NCBI GenBank assembly: GCA_025201845.1
Contig: MU603935.1
Span: 194,481-258,480 of the forward strand
Length of the DNA: 64,000 bases
Source: Martensiomyces pterosporus
Lineage: Eukaryota > Kickxellomycota > Kickxellomycetes > Kickxellales > Kickxellaceae
Direction of reading: 5' to 3'
Shown here: positions 7,694 to 17,937 of the stretch, one piece after another
Position numbering within the stretch: position 1 is the first letter of the stretch
How the letters are laid out: every line of letters begins with the position of its first letter
Program-made: the position numbers and the translations under genes
The notes under the pieces: generated by a model
Told to the model about the DNA's origin: nothing
The model's input: only the letters and a program-made list of their open reading frames with translations
Database searches by the model: none

Positions 7694-10459
7694 CTATGCA
7701 AATGGATCGAAATCCCCCAAGTGAGACGATTTTCCACCAGCATGTGCCTGCGCCCCACCCTGCTTGTTCGGTGGGCTCCTGGGCACTGGCATCAATACTT
7801 GCGACGAGGGTCGGTTCTGTCCGAATGACAGGCCGGCGCCCCTATTTGTACTTTGCTGGGCCACCATGGGCTTCATCGCCTGGATCCCAGCGAACGAGTT
7901 TACGTTGTAGTTGGGTTTTGCAGCTGGCTGCTGCTGCTGCTGTGGAGGAGGCGGCAGCGCTGCGCCAAATGCAGCTGTGTTGGATGAGATCCTAGTGGCA
8001 CCCAGCTTGCTATGGGGCTGCTGGAAGTTCGGCGCTGTCCGCAGCCTCGCCGATACTTGCTTTGCGGCCAACGACGAAGACGCTGCATTGCCAGGTAGGG
8101 GTTTTGGCGGCGGCACGTATGACCCAAACGACCCAAAATCGTCGTCGTCGTCGTCGCCGTTGTTGCTGGGTGCGGCACCGGCACTTGACCCAGGCCCACT
8201 GCTCAAAAAGTCCGTGTCCACGGGGATGCTCTTTCCAAATGCCGGTCCACCGTTTCTTGCTGGCCCTGGCGGCAGCTTGGAATCAAACGACGGCGCGTCC
8301 CATTCCCATCCAGACTTTGGAGACGCCGGCGGGGCGACATGTGCCAGGGGGTTCTGCATCGTTGGGTTCTTGGCCTGCTGCTGAGTTGGCGCCAGCGGGT
8401 TAGCCAGCGTGCCCTGGCTGCCAGTGCTGCTGCTGCCACCCAAAACAAGCGACGCGAATCCATCAGCACCCGCATCTTGGTTGACTTCCAGTTCGTCGGC
8501 CATAAAGTCCCATCCCTCGGCTCCCTGGGCATCGGCATCAGCAGCCCTCTCGCTGCCGCCAATCGTGACTCGGGCAGTCTGGTCCTCGATCTTCCGCACC
8601 TCATCCAAATGCTTGGTCTGCTCCTTCTCGACCTTGTCCGCGAGCTTGCTGACTGTCTGCATAAACCGCTTGAACTGGTCCAGCTTGAGCTGCGAGTCAA
8701 TCGACTGCGCCCACAGCACAGGCAAAATCTCCTTCGCAACCACCTCCTTGTCAACATACTTCAGCCCAATCTCCTCGTACATGACCAGCATCGTCATCAT
8801 GACTCCCGGCTCGCGCGTCTTGGTCCGCTTCAGCAGCGGCATGAGCTTCTCGACAATCGTGCCCTTGTCCAGCGACTTGAGCATCCCGTGGAGGCAAATG
8901 AGGGCCCGGATCTTCAGCGACAAGACACTGGCCTTGCTATACAGCTGCTGCACACGCGGGAACAGCTGGTCCTTCAAATCCGCATAATCAATGGTCTCTG
9001 CGATGGTCGGCACAGCCTGCAGCGCCTTATCCTGCACCTGGGCAACAGTACTCGTCAGTGCCGTGTACAGGAGGGGCATCACGTCTACACGGAACACGCT
9101 TGTAGGCGCCTTTTTCTGCAGCAGGCCCAGGTTGTCCAAGAGCACAATAGAGGCTTGCGGCGGGTCCAGTATCGAGAACACAGGCTTGAGGCCCGGCAGC
9201 GCCAGATCGACAAACTCCTTCGGAGTGAGCTTCTCCACAACAAAGAACACATTGGGCAGCGTAAAGGGCAGAAGCGCGTGGTCGTTGGTTTGGTCGATAA
9301 GCGCAGGCAACACCTTTCTGCGCATCACTCTGTCGGGGAACTTTGGCAGCACGCGAGGCAGCCCACGCATGAACGCAATCTTCTGGTCCTGCGGCTGCTC
9401 GACAATGGCGTCCAGGTATCTGATCGTGGCCACAAGGACGTTGTCAAAGTACTTGCTGGTCTGGAACTGCGACAGCGTCAGTCGCTGTGCCGGGTTAGCC
9501 ACCAGCAGCGACCCGACCACTGGCGCCAGATACTCTGGCAGCTTGGAGAGCTTGTCTGGTGCCAGCCGCGCGATCTCTCTGCGATATGCGCCAATGTCGT
9601 TTCTGCAGTCCATCGGCGACTGCCCGTCCGAGTGCACAGCAAATGCCAAGCATCCAAGAGAGAACAGATCGCTGGCGCTACTGCAGGTTCCCTCGAGCAC
9701 AAACTCGGGCGCCAAGAAATCCAGGTTTTGCTGCGTGTGGCTGGGCAGCTGGTAGTCGTGCTCAAAGTTTATCTTGGCAGCATCGCTGGTGCCATCAGCA
9801 TGGTGTGTGGAGCTGTAATTCAGGTGCTTAGCAAACCCAAATCCACCCAGCTTCCAGTCGCCCTTGGCATTGATCAGGATGCTGGCAGGTACCAGGTTCC
9901 CATGCACAATCTTGGCATCGTTGTGTAGGAACTGCAGTCCCTTCGATACCTGCAGCAGCCCCTTCTGGATCTCCAGGTCATCCAGCTCAAACTCCTCGCC
10001 ATCCACCATACGCCCGCTGCTCGCCCAGTCCGAGCCGCTGCGAGGCCTGTATCTGTTATCCGGGTTAACCAGGTCGTCCAAGCTTGCAATCACTTGCTCG
10101 GTAACAAACATCAGCGACCCGCGCGTCTCCTCCAGAGGCTCCACCACCTGCAGGACCGAGGGGTGCCGCAGCCGCGTCAACTGGCTGGCCTCTCCCTTGA
10201 GCAGCTCAAGCACCAGGTTTTGCTCCCTTGTCGTGAATAGCTGCCGGTTGATGCCCTGCTCAAAATACCGCTTCTCAAACACCCACACAGTAACCAGCTG
10301 CCCGCTACTCCGTCTTGTTGCCTTGAACAAGGACCACAGCCCAGCCTCGCCCAAAGGCGTGCCGCTGAGGTTCACGTCATAGTCGCGCCCAATTTTGCTC
10401 TGCACTGCATTTGCAGCTGATGACGCCAGGCCGCGCAATTTGCTAAGGTACGAGTCCAT
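7694..10459 (-). CDS. SCYL2: SCY1-like pseudokinase, SCYL2/Ppk32 family
   Basis: The protein has 921 residues, close to SCYL2 length. An N-terminal kinase-like domain (about 30-330) has lost the catalytic motifs. The HRD position reads HGNLVPASIL (about 185-195) and the DFG position reads GGFG (about 206), so phosphotransfer is unlikely. Structural motifs such as DFLAPE and the DLFSLGCLAF helix remain. Residues about 340-620 are helical repeats of the HEAT type found throughout the SCY1 family. The tail (650-921) is disordered and Gln/Pro/Gly-rich, with a poly-Asp patch and a final DFDPFA. SCYL2 proteins act with clathrin and AP complexes between Golgi and endosomes; DPF/NPF-like tail peptides are known adaptor ligands, so the final DPF-type element fits. 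The neighbour on the same strand is also a traffic protein. The start matches the family's N-terminal helix. Confidence 0.9.
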   Translation of the reverse strand: MDSYLSKLRGLASSAANAVQSKIGRDYDVNLSGTPLGEAGLWSLFKATRRSSGQLVTVWVFEKRYFEQGINRQLFTTREQNLVLELLKGEASQLTRLRHPSVLQVVEPLEETRGSLMFVTEQVIASLDDLVNPDNRYRPRSGSDWASSGRMVDGEEFELDDLEIQKGLLQVSKGLQFLHNDAKIVHGNLVPASILINAKGDWKLGGFGFAKHLNYSSTHHADGTSDAAKINFEHDYQLPSHTQQNLDFLAPEFVLEGTCSSASDLFSLGCLAFAVHSDGQSPMDCRNDIGAYRREIARLAPDKLSKLPEYLAPVVGSLLVANPAQRLTLSQFQTSKYFDNVLVATIRYLDAIVEQPQDQKIAFMRGLPRVLPKFPDRVMRRKVLPALIDQTNDHALLPFTLPNVFFVVEKLTPKEFVDLALPGLKPVFSILDPPQASIVLLDNLGLLQKKAPTSVFRVDVMPLLYTALTSTVAQVQDKALQAVPTIAETIDYADLKDQLFPRVQQLYSKASVLSLKIRALICLHGMLKSLDKGTIVEKLMPLLKRTKTREPGVMMTMLVMYEEIGLKYVDKEVVAKEILPVLWAQSIDSQLKLDQFKRFMQTVSKLADKVEKEQTKHLDEVRKIEDQTARVTIGGSERAADADAQGAEGWDFMADELEVNQDAGADGFASLVLGGSSSTGSQGTLANPLAPTQQQAKNPTMQNPLAHVAPPASPKSGWEWDAPSFDSKLPPGPARNGGPAFGKSIPVDTDFLSSGPGSSAGAAPSNNGDDDDDDFGSFGSYVPPPKPLPGNAASSSLAAKQVSARLRTAPNFQQPHSKLGATRISSNTAAFGAALPPPPQQQQQPAAKPNYNVNSFAGIQAMKPMVAQQSTNRGAGLSFGQNRPSSQVLMPVPRSPPNKQGGAQAHAGGKSSHLGDFDPFA

Positions 10460-10725
10460 ATGGCCTTGCTGGTCTGCGTGTGTATGTATATGTGGAAAGT
10501 GTAAATAGAATAAGAAAAGCTGGAGCTTGCCAGGCAGCGGCGCGAAATCAACGAAGAAAAAAAATTAGGAGCAGGGAAAAGAAACAAGGAGGCTCCGTGC
10601 GATTCTGACGTCCCCTCTCACACTGCCTCCGCCTTAGGCCTCCAGGGGATTTTATCCTGCCGAGCCCCTTGGTTGGTTTCGCTTGATGTTTATTAGGACA
10701 GCTGCATGGCAGTGAAGGCGGGGCT
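10460..10725. other. Short intergenic spacer between SCYL2 and SEC39 genes
   Basis: The 266 bases hold the SCYL2 promoter (minus strand) and the SEC39 3' flank. A TGACGTCC string at 10606-10613 resembles a CRE half-site. No gene was seen. Confidence 0.4.
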
Positions 10726-13700
10726 TTAGAGGTTCTCTAGATCGGCGTCCAGGTCGATGTCGTCGTCGTCATCACCCCACCCGCCTGCTTCGTCCTTGGC
10801 CTCGCCCAGATTGTCCGCTCCAGTCTTGGCCACACCATCCATTGGGGCTTGAGGTGCGGCAGCTGCAGCAAGGGTCTTGGCACCACCGCTGCTCGCTGGC
10901 TCTTTGCCGGCACTGGCAGCGCTGTCTGGCGGAGTGCCCTGCTCCTCGCTCTCTTTCGGCCTGGCAGCATGTGAGCTAGCCTCCACTGCTGCATCGTCAT
11001 CCAGATCGGAGTCGAGATCAATATCAACATCGCTCTCGCCCCACCCAGCACTGCCGTCATCGTCAGCAGCGCCAGGCCCATCGCTACCAGCGACCAGCTC
11101 GTCGCTATTTTCGACTGAGAGAGCAGGGCCAGCGTCGGCAGAGTCCGCAGAGCCCTGGCTCACTGAGCTCAGAGCTGCAGCCTTGCTGCGCTCCACAGCC
11201 TCGTTGCCCAGCAGCACCCTATCCAGATGCTCAAACCACTGCTCGACCATCCGCTTAGATGCCATGCACCGATAGAGCCCCGGCACATCGAGGAACGCAT
11301 AGATCCAGCGAAGCGCCACATCCTCCATCCCGACCTCAGCCACCGTATGCACTGTGCGGCGGAACAGCTCGTGGATCGGCAGCACGCCCTGGATCTGGGG
11401 AGCGGGGATCTGCGATCTAAGCAAGTCCTGGCACTCTTCGCGCTGCACCTTGTCTTGCGAGTGCAGCAGCGTGGCTCCAAGCGCCTCGAGCAGCGGCGGG
11501 CTAGCCAAGCACGCGGACACGAATCCACGGATCATGATGGCCAAATGCAGCAATGTGCTGTCCAGAATGGCACGTCTGGCCATGGCAAGCTGCTCAGGGG
11601 TCGGCACAGAACCAGCATCTGCGTCGGTGTCATCGGCGTCAGGCACCTTCTCGGCAGCCTGGTCATCATCAAGGGGAACGTCTTCAATGCCCCAAGGGTC
11701 GTCGTCAGCGTCATCGGCCAGAGCCGGCACATCCTCCTCCACATTGGCAGCCTCAGCGCCTTCGCTCTCGCCAATGGCGTCATCCGTGGGCGCGGCCAGC
11801 ATTACATAGATGATAGGCTCCATGCAGCGCTCAGCCCATGTGCGGTCCGGATACGACAGCCCAAGCGCAGCCAAGGGCGCAGCCATCGTTGGGTCATCCT
11901 GGACCTCCAATAGCAGGGCCTCAAACACACGGGCACCAATATCGGTCGTGAACTGCTCCGGGTTCTTTACCAACGCTGACACGACTCTCTCCGGGCGCTT
12001 GTTCCTGACCGCCCACTCAAGCAGGCTGCTCCAGCACTTGCTCACGCCTTCGAGGCTCTCGCTGCTCCACTGCGCAAGCAGCAGAACCAGAGTGTCGATC
12101 TGCTCGTCAGCAGCATCTGATTGCGGGTCAGTCACCTCAAGCAGCTGACTCCAAGTCTCGCATCGATCGCCAATGCGCCGTCCGCCATCGTCCGGAACCT
12201 GCACGCCCCAGTGCTTGTCGACAAGAAGCCTGAACTGCAGGTAGTCGGACTCGCTGATGCCTCCGAGTGCGGTGTCTCCATCGCGACCGCTTGGAGCGCC
12301 GGCAGCAGCGTTGATATTTGCAGCCTCCGATGCCACAGTGTGCAAGCTGCTGTAGTACTTGTTAAGAACCTCCAGTAGCGCCAGCTTGGCCGTGCTGCTC
12401 AGCGCCACGCTGTCGGCATCGTACTCCTGAGCATCCAGCAAGCGCTCACGACGGCCATGCACAGTGTCCGCAACAACAGCCCTGAACTCGTGCTTAAACT
12501 GGCTCAAAGCAGCACCCAGCGCGTCGTCGCCATAGTCGAACGAGCACAGCTCAAGGGGCGGCTCGACAACAGCCACAACACGGCGCGCAGCCTCATCCTG
12601 GTCAACGGCCGATGTCGCCAGCATAGCTACACGATCCAGCGCTCTAGTGTAGATATCGGCCAAACTGGGAACCACATCCCTGCCGCCCCACTGCTCGCTG
12701 AGAGCCTTGGTGTGCATGAACACCTGGCAGACAAAGTATGCTGGCACCTCGGAAACGACCATGTCCACTAGGACCTCCGTGCACTTCTCGCTCACCACCG
12801 CGTCGCTATCCTTGCTGCTGAGCACAAAGCTGCCGTACGCGGTATCGAACTCCTGCGCCCACTCACTTGGCATCTTGGCAAAGGTGAAGGGGTCGCGGAT
12901 CGAGTGCAGAGCGACAATATAGTCCACATACGCCTTGCTGGCGCTTGCCTCGCGCAAACCAGCCTCTGCTGCGTCGCTAGATTCGTGTGCTTTGTTGGCA
13001 CACAGCCTCACAGCCTCCCAACGGCTGTTCAGGTCAAGAGCGCGCGCAGTGTCTGCGTCAAATGCCAGGCGTGTTGCCAGCGAGGCCAAGTCATCTGCCT
13101 GCAACGTTGGCAGGTAGCCAGCCAGCAGCGTACCAAACTGCGACGCCAGACCCCCTGTGTTTGCCAAGTGCCCGACTCCACGGTCAAGCGTGTCTTGGAG
13201 AACCCACAAGCACAGCCTGCTCGCCAACGCATCAGCATCCGCCCACCTGTCAGCTGCCTCGCCATCTGCACCCGTGGAAACGCTGTCGATTTGGGCGATC
13301 GGGTGGAGCTTGACAAGCAGCGGAGCAAGTCCCGCAAGATCTGTGACAGTGGTCTGGTTCACTGCTCCCTGGAGAGCAGTGCGAGTCTCGCTCTTTGGCG
13401 CCATAAATGCCGCCAACAAACTAGAGCAATCAGCCGAATCCAACGGGGACGACGACTGCTGGATATACCTGGTGATCTGAGCACGTACTTGTGCCTGCTC
13501 AGCACTCGGGCTTTTGCAGCCATCCAAGCACCGGGCATAGAACGAGTAGAACAGTTCTAGCGACAGATAGTTTGTCTGGTCCAATTGCGGGAACACTCTT
13601 TGCGCGAGCACATTGCAGGCGGGTTCTGCGTACTTGTCCACGATGTCCGCCTCGACCTTGCGCCTGAATCCAAGTCCCCTCTCAGTGGTGGGCTCCTTGG

Positions 13701-16041
13701 CCGTAGTCAGCGAAAAGTCTAGCCACTCCATCAGCAAGTCGCAGCGCAGGCCACTGCCCAAATCAGAGTTGCTTTCCTTAGAGGCAGCGAGACGCAGGCC
13801 GCGCTTGATGATGGCTGGGTCGAATGTGCGCATCGTTTCGAGGTCAACAGCCTCGCCCGTCTCAGCGTGCTCCTTCGCCTGCTCTGCGCCGCATATACCA
13901 GCATGGCCAGCTAGCGCTTCCTGCACACTGCAAGGCAGGCGACTCTGTCCGCCGCTTGCCATCCATGGAGGCTGCTCGCACTCTGCGCTATTATCCAAAG
14001 CACCCGCCTGGACACTGTTCCACAATCTCAGCAGCTCGGATATCTTGCTGGTCGGGCATAGACCGAGTGCAAGCGAGATGACTTCAAGGCGCTTCTCACC
14101 AACGCCGCCAGCAGACCCAGCACCAGACCACGCCGTTGCAAGCCTCATGCATGCGCCCCACACTTGCTCAATCGCGCGCACATCCACAGGCCGCTCAGTC
14201 TCCGAGCTATTGTCAGCCAGCAAATGCGATGACCTGTATTCTTCGGCTGCGCGCAGCGCCTTATTGAGCACCGGCCGGGCAGTTATGAGCTGGCGGGCAA
14301 ACTCATAGGCCGCCGCATAATCGCTCCTGCTCGTAGCCGAGTCCAACAAAAGGGCTGCGACGAAGGAGTCCGAGACCGAGTTTACGCCCAAACCACGTCT
14401 GCCAGCTGCTGGGCTGGAGGGCCCTGTGCTGTCAAGCAATTTGCCAGAAATCTCACGCACAACCCTTGGTTTCTTGTATCCGGCCACGCAGCGTTCCAGC
14501 ACCATCTTGACCAGCGTGTACGGGTCAGAGGCAAGACGAACCTCGATCGGAAGCACTTCGCCAGATGGCGAGGCTGCAGATCTTGATGAGAGCATGGAGA
14601 GGCTGGGTGCTTGGAGTGTCCACGCCAAGTGCGCGGCATCGATAAGCGCACGCTCCTTCCTCACGCCATCATCGCCATCCGCCAAGTGCTTGGGCAGCAC
14701 ATCGAGGCAGGCGCTGGCTGCCCTGACCAGACCTTTATCCATATTGCCCGAATCCGCATTGTCGAACAGCTCGCGCGCGACCTCGCACACGATCCTCACA
14801 ACCGCAGAATCATCGTCAAATGCCGGCGCCATGTCGATAAGCGACCTTGCCTCGCCGAATTTCTCGCTGCCCAAAAGCGAGCGCAGATACTCTTGCTTGA
14901 TCTCGTCAGCTGTGTACCGGGTGAACAGACGGGCATCGTGGAGCTGAAGCAGCGCCTCCCAGAGCGATGGGGAGGGAGAGGATGAGCGGTGGGCTGAGGC
15001 CAGGAGCTTGAGCAGCAGCCGGTACTGGTCCTCGACGCTGTCCTGGCAGGCCACGATGGTTGGCATATCGACGTTTAGCTCAAACGCACTCAGGACAGCC
15101 AGGCACTCGATCTGAGCCAAGGCAGCACCAACGGCAGTGGCCAGATCTTCTACTGAGAAGCCCTGGATATTTTCGAGCAGAACATGCGCAGACGGGTCCT
15201 CGAGCTGCTTGTGGATTGCGGGAGGGAACTCGGCGCTATCACTAGCTTTGCTCACTCCAAGCGCCTTGGCTAGCACGCTAACAGCGGCTCTGGCGCCGTG
15301 AAGCTCGCTGCATCCGCCTCCAATCGAGTACACAGCAGCTAGGACAACGTAGGGATCAAAGCAATCCGTATGCTTATCGACAATGGCTGGCATGACCCCA
15401 GCGGGGCCGGCGATGACCAGGTTTTGCGCCCACCACACGTTCCATGCCGCGCGCACGTCCTCATGCATCTGTTCGCACACAACGTCCAGAACAGACACCA
15501 AACCGGGCCATTCAGTGACCAGCTGCATGAGCCAGGAAACGTACTCATCAGCAGTCATCGCATCGACCTCACTCAGGGGTCTTAGCAGATCCGAAGCCTG
15601 GTCGTCGCTTGCAATGAGTATGCGGTCGAGCAGTGTGGCGTTCCTCAGCACACGGCCAATCTCCCGGGTGTTCTCTGCAGGCGTCAGGCTGCTCGCAGCC
15701 TCGAGCCACTGCACAGCTCTGTCCAAGCGGCCAGTCCACCGGTCAATAGCCTCTGCACGCTGCACACAAGCATTCGACCACTGCTCAGTTGCAAGCCACT
15801 CCGATGCCCCCTTTTGCCCAACCTCTCCGCTGGGCTTTGGCATGTCCTCAAGCGCATGCAGCAAGCCAACTAGCCCATTTGCGTCGACGCATTCCGGAAC
15901 GACAGACACAAGCGTCACCGGGTCCAGCGAACAGGTGCTCAGAGCCTCTGCGAGCGTGTGGGCGTCAGCGCAGGCGGACAATCTGAGCAAAAGCTGGCTC
16001 GGAGTAGAATCCTCTGTGTCGCTCATTTCAAAAGAAGACAA
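10726..16041 (-). CDS. SEC39: Sec39/NBAS-type protein of the Dsl1 (NRZ) tethering complex
   Basis: This 1,771-residue alpha-helical protein begins at ATG 16041. The first 300 residues match the Sec39 domain pattern: an LxPExxDxxxLxxLL-like element near 45-65, a WxxxRxxxIDxxTGxLDxAVQWLE helix near 90-115, and a TLLDRILIA...LSEVDAMTADEYVSWL segment near 135-170. Helical repeats continue to about residue 1400. The last 330 residues are acidic and disordered, with three Trp-acidic elements centred on W1450 (DDPWGIEDVPLDDD), W1667 (GWGESDVDIDLD) and W1755 (GWGDDDDDIDLD). Sec39/NBAS acts at the ER in tethering COPI vesicles with Dsl1/ZW10, Tip20/RINT1 and SNAREs. The length is nearer metazoan NBAS (over 2,000) than yeast Sec39 (about 700), but no beta-propeller start is visible. 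No intron is needed across 5.3 kb. Confidence 0.85.
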   Translation of the reverse strand: MSSFEMSDTEDSTPSQLLLRLSACADAHTLAEALSTCSLDPVTLVSVVPECVDANGLVGLLHALEDMPKPSGEVGQKGASEWLATEQWSNACVQRAEAIDRWTGRLDRAVQWLEAASSLTPAENTREIGRVLRNATLLDRILIASDDQASDLLRPLSEVDAMTADEYVSWLMQLVTEWPGLVSVLDVVCEQMHEDVRAAWNVWWAQNLVIAGPAGVMPAIVDKHTDCFDPYVVLAAVYSIGGGCSELHGARAAVSVLAKALGVSKASDSAEFPPAIHKQLEDPSAHVLLENIQGFSVEDLATAVGAALAQIECLAVLSAFELNVDMPTIVACQDSVEDQYRLLLKLLASAHRSSSPSPSLWEALLQLHDARLFTRYTADEIKQEYLRSLLGSEKFGEARSLIDMAPAFDDDSAVVRIVCEVARELFDNADSGNMDKGLVRAASACLDVLPKHLADGDDGVRKERALIDAAHLAWTLQAPSLSMLSSRSAASPSGEVLPIEVRLASDPYTLVKMVLERCVAGYKKPRVVREISGKLLDSTGPSSPAAGRRGLGVNSVSDSFVAALLLDSATSRSDYAAAYEFARQLITARPVLNKALRAAEEYRSSHLLADNSSETERPVDVRAIEQVWGACMRLATAWSGAGSAGGVGEKRLEVISLALGLCPTSKISELLRLWNSVQAGALDNSAECEQPPWMASGGQSRLPCSVQEALAGHAGICGAEQAKEHAETGEAVDLETMRTFDPAIIKRGLRLAASKESNSDLGSGLRCDLLMEWLDFSLTTAKEPTTERGLGFRRKVEADIVDKYAEPACNVLAQRVFPQLDQTNYLSLELFYSFYARCLDGCKSPSAEQAQVRAQITRYIQQSSSPLDSADCSSLLAAFMAPKSETRTALQGAVNQTTVTDLAGLAPLLVKLHPIAQIDSVSTGADGEAADRWADADALASRLCLWVLQDTLDRGVGHLANTGGLASQFGTLLAGYLPTLQADDLASLATRLAFDADTARALDLNSRWEAVRLCANKAHESSDAAEAGLREASASKAYVDYIVALHSIRDPFTFAKMPSEWAQEFDTAYGSFVLSSKDSDAVVSEKCTEVLVDMVVSEVPAYFVCQVFMHTKALSEQWGGRDVVPSLADIYTRALDRVAMLATSAVDQDEAARRVVAVVEPPLELCSFDYGDDALGAALSQFKHEFRAVVADTVHGRRERLLDAQEYDADSVALSSTAKLALLEVLNKYYSSLHTVASEAANINAAAGAPSGRDGDTALGGISESDYLQFRLLVDKHWGVQVPDDGGRRIGDRCETWSQLLEVTDPQSDAADEQIDTLVLLLAQWSSESLEGVSKCWSSLLEWAVRNKRPERVVSALVKNPEQFTTDIGARVFEALLLEVQDDPTMAAPLAALGLSYPDRTWAERCMEPIIYVMLAAPTDDAIGESEGAEAANVEEDVPALADDADDDPWGIEDVPLDDDQAAEKVPDADDTDADAGSVPTPEQLAMARRAILDSTLLHLAIMIRGFVSACLASPPLLEALGATLLHSQDKVQREECQDLLRSQIPAPQIQGVLPIHELFRRTVHTVAEVGMEDVALRWIYAFLDVPGLYRCMASKRMVEQWFEHLDRVLLGNEAVERSKAAALSSVSQGSADSADAGPALSVENSDELVAGSDGPGAADDDGSAGWGESDVDIDLDSDLDDDAAVEASSHAARPKESEEQGTPPDSAASAGKEPASSGGAKTLAAAAAPQAPMDGVAKTGADNLGEAKDEAGGWGDDDDDIDLDADLENL

Positions 16042-16479
16042 AGCTGAGGAATAACGAAAAGCGGTATTGAAATGGCTGTGCTCCCTGTATGCTGAAATTG
16101 ATGAAATGCAGTCAGCGAAGAAAGAAAAAAGCGCATATGAGCAGAGAAGAAGGGAGACAGTAGAGCTGGGAAGGAGCTTTCAGGGGCATGCCGTCGACAA
16201 GACTGGAGTGGCTGGGATCATGATTAAGCGCTGGCTGCTGGAAAACAAGCCCAGCTGGAAACTCGGGTGTGGGGCTGGTGTTTACTGGGGGTGTGTCCTG
16301 TACATAAGCTGGGTCAACACAAGCTAACAAAAGAAAGAAAGCAAAGGCGGATAGGAAATATATAAGAGATTATAAAAATAGGCGGCAGTGAGGGTTGGTG
16401 GGATAAGAGAGTGGGAGGGAGGAGGGGGAATAAGGCAGGGGGAGGAGCGGGTAGGAGCAGGGAGGCGAGTCGGTCGTGC
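16042..16479. other. Intergenic region, SEC39 promoter side
   Basis: These 438 bases separate the SEC39 start from the 3' end of the phosphatase gene, both on the minus strand. The stretch 16330-16460 is strongly purine-rich on the plus strand, with AT-rich ATATATAAGAGATTATAAAAATA at about 16355-16380 (too long to be a single box). No gene was seen. Confidence 0.5.
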
Positions 16480-17937
16480 TCAGCGGCCAAAGGAAGCGTG
16501 GCTTGGTACGATGGTAGGCGGCAGTGGTGTGGCAGAAGCCACGTCTGCGGGTTTGAGGGTGAGCATGGGCAGCCGCGACGGCGCCAGCGGCTGCAGAGGT
16601 GGCAGTGGTACGTCGATTCCGTCGATGGGGCTGGAGTTCTCGGAGCTCGATGCACTACACGAGAGATCCGGCACTGCGTGTGCGTCAACGTCGATATCCA
16701 GCACGCCCTGGCTTCCGAATAGCGTCGATGAGGAGGCAAACGACAGCGCCTGATCTGAAGTGGAAGTGGAAGCAGAGATAGAAGCAGAAGCAGAAGCAGA
16801 AGCAGAAGCAGCAGTGGCGGCGGGTGTGGCAGAAGAGATATCGCGATCAGAGATCTGCAGCAGCTCGAGCTTTGCTCTGGCACTGCTGCTGCTGTCGCTG
16901 CCGGAATTGGTAGCTGCCAGCTTCTCCTCGCTGAGCAGCTTGCCGTATTCGCAGAGCTGGGCGATGAGCGAGAGGTTGGGGCTTATGCATGGCGCCCTGC
17001 TGCGAACATACTCGTATGCCGCACTGAATCCCAGGTCCATGGTTCGCATCACATAGGCGATCACCAGGGATGCCGATCTCGAGACGCCCAGCTGGCAGTG
17101 GACCAGGACACACTCGCCCTTGCTCCGAGCGCTGTCAATAAAGGCAAAGCAGTCGGCAAAATACTGCACGAGATCGGGCTCGTTGTGGTCCCACTTGTAG
17201 TGCCTGTACGCAACAGAGTGGCCCGGGCCAACATCGATGGTAGGGCAGGAGTCCTCGTCTTCTGTCGCTGGCGAAGGCAGGCTCATCCGCTTTGCAGGAC
17301 CAGAGACCTCGCGCGCGACATTCAAAACGTAGCGAATGCCCGTTCTCTGCAGCTGCTCGCCATCGACGTTGCTCTCGCCGCCGAGGAACAGACACGGCAT
17401 GATGAGCCGCGGCCCATCGCGATATGTCTGGGCAGCACGCCTGGCCATTGCCGTGTCGTCCGAGTCATCAGCCAGATTCTCGTCGTCGATCATCTCGTGG
17501 TCGGGCGACATCGACATGGGCATTGAGGCGCTCTTGGCCTTTTGCCGTTCGAGTGTGAGCGCGGGTGGTGGCGATGGAGCCGTGGCTGAGATTCGCAGCG
17601 GGGTAATGGGCAGCGGCAGGCGTCGAAAGCTACTGCAGCCCACAGCCGTCAGTGGAGTCTGGGGCTCGTTTGCCTCCTCGCGGCTGCTGGCGAGCCTCTG
17701 TCTGCTGCTGTCGCTGCAATCGGCGCTGGTGCTGCCGCTGACGCCTGGGGCAGAGTGCGGGGGCCTGAGCGCCGATATGTTCAGACTGAGCCCAAGCTGG
17801 CCCCCTGGCCCTCTGCTGGTGCTGAGCTGCAAGGGGGCAGGTTTTCGTGTGCCCAGGTGTCGCTGTGGTGGCAGCGGCGCTGTAGAAACTTGCATGAGTG
17901 TGCTGTGGCGACTGGACGTCCGAACTGTATGCGCCAT
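16480..17937 (-). CDS. Dual-specificity protein phosphatase, MAP-kinase-phosphatase-like
   Basis: The protein has 485 residues. The first 160 are disordered, Ser/Pro/Arg-rich and possibly a kinase docking tail. The DSP domain spans about 170-330. It starts IMPCLFLGGESNV and has the general-acid loop around WDHNEPDL (about 250). The P-loop is VHCQLGVSRSASLVIAYVM with the nucleophile at Cys281 and the Arg six residues on; both are intact. The MRTMDLGFSAAYEYVRSRAP helix and the NLSLIAQL segment after it are typical of MAP kinase phosphatases such as yeast Msg5 and fission-yeast Pmp1. The C-terminal 150 residues are disordered with a run of Ala-Ser repeats (about 375-395) encoded by a GAAGCA-type repeat at 16773-16810. 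Dephosphorylation of a stress or cell-wall MAPK is the likely role. The exact orthologue cannot be set from sequence alone. Confidence 0.88.
   Translation of the reverse strand: MAHTVRTSSRHSTLMQVSTAPLPPQRHLGTRKPAPLQLSTSRGPGGQLGLSLNISALRPPHSAPGVSGSTSADCSDSSRQRLASSREEANEPQTPLTAVGCSSFRRLPLPITPLRISATAPSPPPALTLERQKAKSASMPMSMSPDHEMIDDENLADDSDDTAMARRAAQTYRDGPRLIMPCLFLGGESNVDGEQLQRTGIRYVLNVAREVSGPAKRMSLPSPATEDEDSCPTIDVGPGHSVAYRHYKWDHNEPDLVQYFADCFAFIDSARSKGECVLVHCQLGVSRSASLVIAYVMRTMDLGFSAAYEYVRSRAPCISPNLSLIAQLCEYGKLLSEEKLAATNSGSDSSSSARAKLELLQISDRDISSATPAATAASASASASASISASTSTSDQALSFASSSTLFGSQGVLDIDVDAHAVPDLSCSASSSENSSPIDGIDVPLPPLQPLAPSRLPMLTLKPADVASATPLPPTIVPSHASFGR

Noticed and set aside
8339..9928. 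529-codon plus-strand frame antisense to SCYL2
   Set aside because: It is the antisense shadow of a recognised kinase-like gene.
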